From positions 373,940,775 to 374,004,774 of the forward strand of contig CM022302.1 in NCBI GenBank assembly GCA_011799875.1: a stretch of DNA of 64,000 bases, read 5' to 3'. This document shows positions 52,597 to 62,427 of the stretch, piece by piece. This stretch comes from Thinopyrum elongatum. Taxonomy: Eukaryota; Streptophyta; Magnoliopsida; Poales; Poaceae. The notes beneath the pieces are model-generated. The model was given only the letters and a program-made list of their open reading frames with translations, made no database searches and had not been told where the DNA came from. Position 1 is the stretch's first letter; every line of letters begins with the position of its first letter. The position numbers were made by a program, and so were the translations under genes.

Positions 52597-53540
52597 CTAA
52601 TCTTTAGCAACTGAACCGGTATCAAATACCCCGGGGTTACTATGAACACTAGTAAAGTACACATCAATAACATGTATATCAAATACCCAGGGGTTACTAT
52701 GAACACTAGTAAAGTTCACGTTGCCATCCTTCTTATCCGCCAAGTATTTGGGGCAGTTCCATTTCCAGTTACCATCCCTTTGCAGTAGACGCACTCAGTT
52801 TCAGGCTTAGGTCCAGCTTTGGGCTTCTTCACGGGAGTGGCAACTTGCTTGCCATTCTTCTTGAAGTTCCCTTTCTTTCCCTTGCCCTTTTTCTTGAAAC
52901 TAGTGGTCTTGTTAACCATCAACACTTGATGCTCTTTCTTGATTTCTACCTTCGCCGATTTCAGCATCGCGAAGAGCTCGGGAATCGTTTTCGTCATCCC
53001 TTGCATATTATAGTTCATCACAAAGTTCTAGTAGCTTGGTGATAGTGACTAGAGAACTCTGTCAATCACTATCTCATCTGGAAGATTAACTCCCACTTGA
53101 TTCAAGCGATTGTAGTACCCAGACATTCTGAGAACATGCTCACTGGCTGAGCAATTCTCCTCCATCTTGTAGGCAAAGTACTTGTCCGAGGTCTCATACC
53201 TCTCAACACGGGCATGAGTCTGAAATACCAATTTCAGCTCTTGGAACATCTCATATGCTCCGTGGCGTTCAAAACGTTTTTGAAGTCCCGGTTCTAAGCC
53301 GAAAAGCATGGTGCACTAAACTATTAAGTAGTCATCATATCGACCTTGTCAAATGTTCATAACATCTGCATCTGCTCCTGCAATATGTCTGTCACCTAGC
53401 GCTACATTAAGGGCATAATTCTTCTGGGCAGCAATGAGGATAATCCTCAGATCACGGATCCAGTCCGCATCATTGCTACTATCATCTTTCAACTTAGTTT
53501 TCTCTAGGAACATATCAAAATAGGGGAGCTATATCGCGAG
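52597..53540 (-). pseudogene. Angela gag
   Basis: Segments: DADWIRDLRIILIAAQKNYA (53390-53480), FERHGAYEMFQELKLVFQTH and ERYETSDKYFAYKMEENCSA (53049-53309), a Lys-rich stretch KKKGKGKKGNFKKNGKQ, and a zinc knuckle split by a frameshift near 52780 (CVYCKG / DGNWKWNCPKYLADKK; the usual His reads Asn). Just after it a ~60-bp tandem duplication (52619-52720) repeats FTSVHSNP. Confidence 0.8.
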
Positions 53541-54762
53541 CTATTGGTCTACAACATAGATATGCAAAAACTATTAAGACTAAGTTCATGATAAATTAAG
53601 TTCAATTAATCAAATTACTAATGAACTCCCACTTAAATCAACATCCCTCAAGTTGTCTAAGTGAAACATGATCCAAATCAACTAAACCATGTCCAATCAT
53701 CATGTGAGATGGAGTAGTCTTCAATGGTGAACATCTCCATGTAGATCATATCTACTATATGACTCATGTTCGACCTTTTGATCTCCAGTGTTCGAAGACC
53801 ATGTCTGTACATGCTAGGCTCGTCAAGTTTAACCCAAGTATTCCGCGTGTGCAAAACTGGCTTACACCCGTTGTATGTGAACGTAGAGTCTATCACACCC
53901 GATCATCACGTGGTGCTTCGAAACGACGAACTTTGGCAACGGTGCATACTCGGGGAGAACACTTTTATCTTGAAATTTAGTGAAGGGATCATCTTATAAT
54001 GCTACCACCGTTCTAAGCAAAATAAGATGCATATTAGATAAACATCACATGCAATCAAAATATGTGACATGATATGGCCATCATCATCTTGTGATTTTGA
54101 TCTCCATCTCCAAAGCATAGTCATGATCTCCATCGTCACTAGCTCGACACCTTGATCTCCATCGTTGCGTCATGGTCGTCTCGCCAACTATTGCTTTTAC
54201 AACTATCGCTAACGCATAGTGATAAAGTAAAGCAATTACATGGCGTTTGCATTTCATACAATAAAGAGACAACCATAAGGCTCCTGCCGGTTGCCGATAA
54301 ATTACAAAACATGATCATCTCATACATAACGTATATCACATCATGTCTTGACCATATCACATCACAACATGCCCTGCAAAAACAAGTTAGATGTCCTCTA
54401 CTTTGTTGTTGCAAGTTTTACGTGGCTGCTACGGGCTTCTAGCAAGAACCGTTCTTACCTACGGCAAAAACCACAATGGTGATTTATCAAGTTTGCTGTT
54501 TTAACCTTCTTCAAGGACCGGCCGCAGTCAAATTCAATTCAACTAAAGTAGGAGAAACAGACACCCACCAACCACCTTTATGCAAAACTAGTTCCATGTC
54601 TGTCGGTGGAACCAGTCTCATGTACGTGGACATGTAAGGTTGGTCCGGGCCGCTTCATCCCACAATGCCGCTGAATCAAGATAAGACGTTGGTGGTAAGC
54701 AGTATGAACATCACCGCCCACAACTCTTTGTGTTCTACTCATGCATATCATCTACGCATAGA
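53541..54762 (-). other. Angela untranslated leader
   Basis: Non-coding 1.2 kb between gag and the primer site, as expected for the long leader of BARE1/Angela elements. No ORF of note. Confidence 0.7.
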
Positions 54763-54780
54763 CCTGGCTCATGATGCCAT
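54763..54780 (-). other. Angela primer-binding site, degenerate
   Basis: Minus strand ATGGCATCATGAGCCAGG next to the 5' LTR. It resembles the TGGTATCAGAGCCAGG (initiator tRNA-Met) site with substitutions and a 1-base insertion, so it is probably no longer a good primer site. Confidence 0.7.
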
Positions 54781-56555
54781 TGTTGGGAAACGTTGCATGG
54801 AAAACAAAAAAAAATTCTATGCACACGCAATATCTATCAAGGAGATGCATAGCAACGAGAGGGGAGAGTATGTCTACGTACCCTCGTAGACCGTAAGCAG
54901 AAGCGTTTGACAACGTGCTTCATGTAGTCGAACTTTCTTCGCGATGCAACCGATCGAGTACCGAACGTACGGCACCTCCGTGTTCAGCACACGTTCCGCT
55001 CGGTGACGTCCGCGCCTTATTGATCCAGCAAGACGGCGAGGTAGTGGATGAGTTCCGGTAGCACGACGGCGTGATGACGGTGATGGTGAAGTTATCTCCG
55101 CAGGGCTTCGCCTAAGCACTACGAAAAATATGACCGGGGGTGTAAACGGTGGAGGGGGGCGCCGCACACGGCTAGACAATTGTCTGTTGTGTGCTAGGTG
55201 CCCCCCTCCCACATATATAGGTGGGAGGGAGCGAGGAGCAGCCAAGGGGGGCGCCCAAGTAGGGGGAATCCTGCTTGGGGTCTCTCCCAAGCCGCGCCCC
55301 CTTTCCTTATTTGGAGCGTGGGAGGAAGGAAGGAGGAGGTGGCGCCTCCCCCCCTTTCCTTTCTCTCCTGAGGAGGGAAAGGCAGGAGGGGCCACCCCTC
55401 CCCTTTCCTTCCCCTTAGGGCCGGCCAGACATGGGAGGGGTGCACCAGCCCCCTAGTGGGATGGTCTGTCCCCTCCTTTGGCCCATAAGGCCCATAACTT
55501 CCCGGGGGGTGCCCGGAACCCCTTCCGGTGACCCGATAACTTTCCGGTACGTCTCGAAACACTTCCAGTGTCCAAATACCATCGTCCTATATATCAATAT
55601 TTGCCTCTCGACCATTTCGAGACTCCTCGTCATGTTCGTGATCTCATCCGGGACTCCGAACAACATTCGGTCACCAAATCATATAACTCATATAACACTA
55701 TATCATTAACGAACGTTAAGCGTGCGGACCCTATGGGTTCGAGAACTATGTAGACATGACCGAGACACCTCTTCGGTTAATAACCAATAGCGGAACCTGG
55801 ATGCCCATATTGGCTCCTACATATTCTACGAAGATCTTTATCAGTCGAACCGTTATGACAACATACGTAATTCCCTTTGTCTTTCGGTATGTTACTTGCT
55901 CGAGATTCGATCGTCGGTATCTTTATACCTAGTTCTATCTCGTTACCGGCAAGTCTCTTTACTCGTTCTGTAATACATCACCTCGTGACTAACTCCTTAG
56001 TCATTTGCTTGCAAGATTATGATGTGTATTACCGAGAGGGCCCAGAGATACCTCTCCGATACTCGGAGTGACAAATCCTAATCTCGATCTATGCTAACTC
56101 AACAAACACCTTTAGAGATACCTGTAGAGCATCTTTATGATCACCCAGTTATGTTGTGATGTTTGATAGCACACAAGGTATTCTTCCGGTATCCGGGAGT
56201 TGCATAATCTCATAGTCGAAGGAATATGTATTTGACATGAAGAAAGCAATAGCAATAAACTGAACAAGCATTATGCTAAGCTAACGGATGGATCTTGTCC
56301 ATCACATCATTCTCCTAATGATGTGATCCCGTTATCAAATGACAACACATGTCTATGGTTAGGAAACCTTAACCATCTTTGATCAACGAGCTAGCCTAGT
56401 AGAGGCTTACTAGGGACACGGTATTTGTTTATGTATTCACACATGTATTTAAGTTTCCGATCAATACAATTCTAGCATGAATAATAAACCTTTATCATGA
56501 ATAAGGAAATATAAAATAACAACTTTATTATTGCCTCTAGGGCATATTTCCTTCA
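54781..56555 (-). repeat. 5' LTR of the Angela element
   Basis: On the plus strand TGTTGGGAAACGTTGCATGG ... GGGCATATTTCCTTCA. Several per cent divergence from the other LTR; about a dozen differences in the first 150 bp counted by eye. Confidence 0.95.
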
Positions 56556-56560
56556 CGCGA
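56556..56560. repeat. Target-site duplication of Angela, right (CGCGA)
   Basis: One base different from CGTGA at 47905-47909. Confidence 0.75.
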
Positions 56561-56630
56561 CATACCCACATACTCTAGCCCGCTAATTGAGTGCCTGCGG
56601 CCAGTAATGGTCGTCGGCTTCCTCGGCGGC

Positions 56631-58023
56631 TGATAACCCACAAGTATAGGGGATCGCAATAGTTTTCGAGGGTAGAATATTCAACCCTAATTTATTGATT
56701 CGACACAAGGGGAGCCAAAGAATATTGTCAACTATTAGCAGCTGAGTTGTCAATTGAACCACACCTGAAAGACTTAATATCTGCAGCAAAATATTTAGTA
56801 GCAAAGTAGTATGGAAGTAACGGCAACGGTGGCAAAAGTAACAGTAGCAGTTTTGTAGTGATTATAACAGTAGCAACGGCAAAGTAACTTAGCAAAGATC
56901 AATATGTGAAAAGCTTGTAGGCAATGGAACAATGATGGATAACTATGTCGGATGGCATTTATCATGCAACAGTTATAACCTTGGGTGACACAGAACTAGC
57001 TCCAGTTCATCAATATAATGTAGGCATGTATTCCGTATATAGTCATACGTGCTTATGGAAAAGAACTTGCATGACATCTTTTGTCCTACCCTCCCGTGGC
57101 AGCGGGGTCCTAATGGAAACTAAGGGATATTAAGGCCTCCTTTTAATAGAGAACTGGACCAAAGCATTAGCACTTAGTGAATACATGAACTCCTCAAACT
57201 ACGGTAATCACGAGAAAGAATCCCAATTATTGTCACCTTGGGGTATGCGGATCATAACACGTAATAGGTGTCTACAACTTGCAAGATAGGATCAATAACA
57301 CAAATATATTCATGAAAACATAATAGGTTCAGATCTGAAATCATGGCACTCGGGCTCTAGTGACAAGCATTATGCATAGCAAAGTCATAACAACATCAAT
57401 CTTAGAACATAGTGGATACTAGGGATCAAACCCTAACAAAACTAACTCGATTACATGATAAATCTCATCCAACCCATCACCGTCCAGTAAGCCTACGATG
57501 GAATTACTCACGCACGGTGGTGAGCATCATGAAATTGGTGATGGAGGATGGTTGATGATGACGACGGTGCCGATTTCCCCTCTCCGGAGCCCCGAACGGA
57601 CTGCAGATCTACTCTCCCGATGAAGAACAGGAGGTGGCGGCGGCTCCGTATCGTAAAACGTGATGAACTCTTCTCTCTGATTTTTTTCTCTCCGGATGTG
57701 AATATATAGCGTTGGAGTTAGGGTCGGAGGAGGTCCAGGAGGCCCACAAGCCTCCTAGGCCCGCCCAGGGGGGGCGCCCCCTGGCTTGTGGCCAATGGGT
57801 GGACCCCCTCTTTTTGATTCTTGCGCCAGTATTTTTTATATATTCCAAAAATATTCTCCGTTTCAGGTCAATCCGAGAACTTTTATTTCTACATAAAAAT
57901 AACACCATGGCAATTCTGCTGAAAACAGCGTCAGTCCGGGTTAGTTCCATTCAAATCATGCAAATTAGAGTCCAAAACAAGGGCAAAAGAGTTTGGAAAA
58001 GTAGATACGATGGAGACATATCA
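56631..58023 (-). repeat. 3' LTR of ATH-3
   Basis: 1,393 bp from TGATAACCCACAAGTATAGG to GGAGACATATCA; homologous to the ATH-1 LTR (11060-12500). Confidence 0.92.
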
Positions 58024-58038
58024 ACTCCCCCAAGCTTA
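58024..58038 (-). other. Polypurine tract of ATH-3
   Basis: Plus strand ACTCCCCCAAGCTTA, i.e. TAAGCTTGGGGGAGT on the coding strand, directly abutting the LTR. The identical 15-mer recurs at 60052-60066. Confidence 0.85.
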
Positions 58039-60051
58039 ACCCATTGCTTGTCCTCAAGCAATTCAGTTGACAAACTGAAAGTGACAAAGAAAAACTTTTA
58101 CAAACTCTGTTTGATCTTGTTGTTGTAAATATGTCTAACTGATGTTCAGGTTTTCAGCAAAGGTTATGAACTAACCATATTCACAATAACATTTAGGTCT
58201 CACATTTACTCATATCAATGGCATAATCAACTAGCAAGCAATAATAATAAATCTTGGATGACAACACTTTTTCAAAACAATCATGATACAATATGATATA
58301 ATGGTATCTCACTAGCCTTTTCTGAGACCGCAAAACATAAATGCAGAGCACCTTTGAAGACCAAGGGCTGACTAGACATTGTAATTCATGGCAAAAGAGA
58401 TCCAGTCACACTCATACTGAACATCAATTAAAAGCAAAGCATAAAAATGACAGTGGTGCTCTCTAGCTGGTGCTTTTTATAAGAGGATGATGACTCAGCA
58501 ATAAAAGTAAATAGATAGGCCCTTCACAGAGGGAAGCAGGGATTTGCAGAGGTGCCAGAGCTCGGAGCTTTAAAATAGAGATGAATATAATTTTGAGCGG
58601 TATGCTTTCATTGTCAACATAACAACCAAGTGATCTCAATATCTTCCATGCTAGATACATTATAGGCAGTTCCCAAACAGAATGGTAAAGTTTTTACTCC
58701 CCCTCCACCAACAATCACACTCCATGGCTAGCCGAATTCACGGGTGCCGTCCATACCAACAACAGTCCTGGGGAAGTTTTGTTTTATGATTATATTTTGA
58801 TTTGATTTTGAGCATGGAACTGGGCATCCCGATTACCAGCCATTTTCTCATGAATGACAAAATAACCCACCTAGCATGGAAGATACTGACAGCCCCCAGT
58901 CACTACATGAGCGATTCGGGCATACAAAATAGATTATTATTTGAAGGTTTAGAGTTTGGCACATGCAAATTTACTTGGAACGGCAGGTAAATACCGCATA
59001 TAGGTAGGTATGGTGGACTCATATGGAACAACTTTGGGTTTAAGGAAGTGCATGCACAAGCAGTATTCCCGCTTAGTACAAGTGAAGGCTAGCAAAAGAT
59101 TGAGGAGCGACCAACTAGAGAGCGACAACGGTCATAAACATGCATTGATATTAATCAACATTGAATGCAAGCATGAGTAGGATATAAATCACCTTGAACA
59201 TAAATATCGTGGAGGCTATGTTGTTTTTGTTTCAACTACATGCGTGAACATGTGCCAAGTCAAGCCACTTGAATCATTCAAAGGAGGATACCATCCTATC
59301 ATACTACATCATAACCATTTTAAAATGCATGTTGGCACACAAGACAAACCATTATACACTCCTAGCTAATTAAGCATGGCATGAGTAACTATAATCTCTA
59401 ATTGTCATTGCAAACATGTTTCATCCATAATGAGCTGAATCAGGAATGATGAGCTAATCATATTTACAAAAATAAAATAGGTCGAGTTTGTACCAGCTTT
59501 TCTCCATCTCAATTATTTCATCATATATCATCATTATTGCCTTTCACTTGCATGACCGAATGATGTGAATAGTAAGAGTGCACGTGCATTGGACTAAGCT
59601 GGAATCTACATACATTTATTCAAAGGAGAAGACAAGGTAATATGGGCTCTTCGTTAGATCAACAATAATGCATATGAGAGCCACTCAACATTTTTCATCG
59701 TGGTCTTCTCCTTACGACCCAAAGAAAAGAAAAGAATTTCAAAGAAACACACTGAAATATTTTTGGAGTTTTTTTTCTAGAAGAAAGTAAAACAAGAACA
59801 AGAAAACTATTTACACGGGAAAGCTCCCAACAAGCAAAAGAAGAACGAAAAATCTTTTTGGGTTTTCTTTTAATTACTACAACTAATTAAACTAGAAAGA
59901 AACTAGAACTAATTTTTTTCTCAAAGTTTTTCAAACTCACAAGAAGAAAGCAAGAAAAATAAACTAACATGGATAATACAATGAAAAAGTATGAAAACCG
60001 ACAACTGGAATGAGTGTGTGAACATGAATGTAATGTCGGTGAGAAATACGT
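58039..60051. other. ATH-3 spacer between Athila ORF and 3' LTR
   Basis: 2 kb of AT-rich DNA without a supportable ORF. The minus-strand sequence is A/T-rich with long homopolymer-like stretches near 59750-59960. Confidence 0.6.
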
Positions 60052-60066
60052 ACTCCCCCAAGCTTA
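60052..60066 (-). other. Second, internal polypurine-tract copy
   Basis: ACTCCCCCAAGCTTA on the plus strand, identical to the tract beside the LTR, placed about 20 bp downstream of the end of the Athila ORF. Confidence 0.6.
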
Positions 60067-60086
60067 GGCTTTTGGCCTAAGTTGGT

Positions 60087-61169
60087 CTAGGGCCACGACT
60101 TGAAATAACCCTCTCCTGGATACTGCGGAGGATCCTGAGGGTTCCACTGGTTGGCGAGCTCCTGTGGCTCCCACTGGTAAACAGGCTCCTGATATGAATT
60201 AGGTGATAGTGCTGGCTCAGGGACTGGGGATCGCGTCCGCTCCCAGTACGCATAAATGTCATCGGGCATAATAGTGTACCTGCCTGAATAGATATCGAAC
60301 AAAGAAGGTGCAGGCAAAGTAATAATCTGACAAGTCCCCTGACTGAATACTAGATTATAGATGAGCCGCTTATCGTCGTCCTTAGCAATAAAATCATGTG
60401 CTACCATACTAGCATAGTCTAAATACTTAGTGGATAACAACATTTCATCCTTTTCATCATGCCTAATGGGTATCTCAAAATGTTTAGTTAGGAGGGAAGC
60501 ATAGATACCTCCGAAAATAAGACCCCTTGAACGGTTTAAACTCAACCGTCGAGCAACCATAGTGCCCAAACTAAAAGTTATATTAGTATATAGAGCATGG
60601 CATAAAATGGCAAGGTCAGGAGCACTAAGGCCTCCACTCTCCCCACGACCAATCAAACATCTCCCAGCAAATAATGTATAATAGCGTAAAACAGGGAAAT
60701 GTAAACTAGCCACTCTCACTTCCGACACCCCTCTCTCTTCCCCCACAGTAGTTTCAGCAATAAAGCCCTCCACATCTCTAGGACGCGGTTCACTGACGCT
60801 GCCCTCATAAGGTAATTTGCAAAAATTACAAAAATCATAAAGAGTCATTTTATTAGGCACATCATATAAGTGAAATTCTACCATAGGAGGATCTTCCCTA
60901 TAACGAAAGTGAAAATTTTGCACGAAGGTGTTAGTGAGAAGGAGGTATTGGTCACACTTATCGTGGAGGAAGCCGGTGATGCCTGCATTCTCCGCCAAAT
61001 AATAGAAATCATCATAAATTCCGGCCGCTCTCAAGAATGCATCACTTGGCCATTCACATGGCCGAACCTCCGCGGCGCGAGGAATGTTGCACTTGGGCTT
61101 CTTCTTCTCCTCATTCTCCTTTTCTCCTGATCCCCGGCTTGAAGAGCCTCTTAACCATCTCTTCATCAT
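60087..61169 (-). CDS. Athila-type ORF1-like protein of ATH-3, intact (360 aa)
   Basis: Intact from MMKRWLRGSSSRGSGEKENE to the stop at 60087. A basic/Ser-rich N-terminus is followed by a long globular region (FYYLAENAGITGFLHDKCDQ, PRDVEGFIAETTVG, ARRLSLNRSRGLIFGGIYAS, HFEIPIRHDEKDEMLL, YASMVAHDFIAKDD, GRYTIMPDDIYAYWERT) and a Pro/Gln/Trp-rich tail (YQWEPQELANQWNPQDPPQY) with a short repeat of QWxPQ. The family is annotated as Athila ORF1 in plants; no enzymatic motif is seen. No predicted transmembrane segment, so it is not obviously an envelope protein. It is the only intact protein of this element in the window. Confidence 0.88.
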   Translation of the reverse strand: MMKRWLRGSSSRGSGEKENEEKKKPKCNIPRAAEVRPCEWPSDAFLRAAGIYDDFYYLAENAGITGFLHDKCDQYLLLTNTFVQNFHFRYREDPPMVEFHLYDVPNKMTLYDFCNFCKLPYEGSVSEPRPRDVEGFIAETTVGEERGVSEVRVASLHFPVLRYYTLFAGRCLIGRGESGGLSAPDLAILCHALYTNITFSLGTMVARRLSLNRSRGLIFGGIYASLLTKHFEIPIRHDEKDEMLLSTKYLDYASMVAHDFIAKDDDKRLIYNLVFSQGTCQIITLPAPSLFDIYSGRYTIMPDDIYAYWERTRSPVPEPALSPNSYQEPVYQWEPQELANQWNPQDPPQYPGEGYFKSWP

Positions 61170-61953
61170 TTCTTTTCTATGAAAATTTCTAAAAATTTTA
61201 GTGCCTCAAAATAAAAGTGAACCAAACTCAACAAAACTAATAGCAACTACTCCTACAAGTGTCTAGAGGCTATATCATGCAACAAAACTACTTTGGACCA
61301 TCTAATTTTGACATGCAAGCTCAAGAACAAGGTCGCCACAGCAGCAAAAATTTACAATATATAAAGCACTAGAACAAAAACTATTTGGACCTTTGGAGGA
61401 GTCACATACCAATGATCAATCCCCCAAAACAATTTTGCAAATGGAGCTTTGAGCAAGGAGATCGAAAATGGCAGCAAGGTGAGCAAGAACACGGGTTTGA
61501 GCAATGATGGGATTTTTTCTGGAGCAAGACGAAGCGAATGGGTGTTGGCATAAGTGAGGGGGACCCACATGGGACCGACAAGCCTTGGGGGCGCGCCCAG
61601 GGGGTAGGGTGTGCCCTGTGGGCTTGTGGCCCACTGGTGCACCCCCTAATGTGTGTTCAGTGCCACAAATTCTTAAATATTCTGGAAAAAATCATACTAA
61701 ATTTTCAGGGCATTTGGAGAACTTTTATTTTCTGGACATTTTTTATTGCACTGATAATTCAGAAAACAGAAAAATAAAAGCAATTCTACTTTATTTATTC
61801 TAAATAACAGAGAGTAAAAGTTGGGTACAAGAGGTTGTGCCTTCTAAATTCATCCATCTCATGCCCATCAAAAGGAACCCATTAACAAGGTTGATCAAGT
61901 CTTATTAACAACTTCTTCCGAATGACATGAAACTGGAGAATTTTCAAATAACA
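61170..61953. other. ATH-3 spacer between protease and Athila ORF
   Basis: About 780 bp, non-coding, homologous to the ATH-1 spacer at 3360-4115. Contains a GC-rich patch near 61570-61650 with CAAGC...GCTTG inverted segments. Confidence 0.6.
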
Positions 61954-62427
61954 CTAAGTTACCTGAACGGGGATATGCATGTCCCCAACAATAAGAATAT
62001 CATATTTCTTTTTGACAGTAGGAAGAAGGAATTTAAAACCTCCAATAGCAATTGTTGGAATTTCTCCAATAGAGTTGATACTATTCACTTGAGGTTGTTT
62101 CTTCGGAAAGTGTACTGTATGCTCATTACCATTAACATGAAAAGTGACATTGCCCTTGTTGCAATCAATAACAGCCCCTGTAGTATTCAAAAAGGGTCTA
62201 CCAAGGATGATCAACATACTATTGTCCTCGGGTATATCAAGAATAACAAGGTCCGTTAAAATAGTAACATTTGCAACTACGACAGGTACATCCTCACAAA
62301 CACCGATGGGTATAGCGGTTGATTCATAGGCCATTTGCAAAGAGATTTCAGTTGGTGTCAACTTATTAAAATCAAGTCTACAATATAAAGAGAAAGGCAT
62401 AACACTAACACGGCTCCAAGATCGCAT
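61954..62427 (-). CDS. ATH-3 protease domain
   Basis: Active-site region RVSVMPFSLYCRLDF (the DLGA part is in the overlapping frame near 62410, indicating a small indel) and IILGRPFLNTTGAVIDCNKG. It ends at a stop without RT. Confidence 0.78.
   Translation of the reverse strand: MRSWSRVSVMPFSLYCRLDFNKLTPTEISLQMAYESTAIPIGVCEDVPVVVANVTILTDLVILDIPEDNSMLIILGRPFLNTTGAVIDCNKGNVTFHVNGNEHTVHFPKKQPQVNSINSIGEIPTIAIGGFKFLLPTVKKKYDILIVGDMHIPVQVT

Larger units (their letters stand above)
47910..56555 (-). mobile_element. BARE1/Angela/WIS-type Copia retrotransposon, 8,646 bp
   Basis: LTRs of 1,772 and 1,775 bp; on the minus strand each begins TGAAGGAAATATGCCCTAGA and ends ACGTTTCCCAACA, the known ends of the Angela/BARE1 family. 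The order gag, GAG-pre-integrase, integrase, RT, RNase H on the minus strand is that of Copia. All domains are broken by shifts and stops. LTR divergence is visibly higher than in the Tekay element, so this insertion is older. Confidence 0.95.
44497..56630 (-). mobile_element. CACTA-B: second copy of the CACTA-A family, interrupted by Angela and cut by ATH-3
   Basis: The left terminus is CACTGGTACAACAAGGTGCT, with the same sub-terminal motifs as CACTA-A. 44497-47127 matches CACTA-A (1-2471) in inverted orientation. Beyond 47127 it continues with a minus-strand exon that is split by the Angela element (47910-56555) and resumes at 56556-56630, where the ATH-3 LTR starts. The far terminus is outside the window. 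The embedded B3-like gene runs on the minus strand. Confidence 0.8.
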
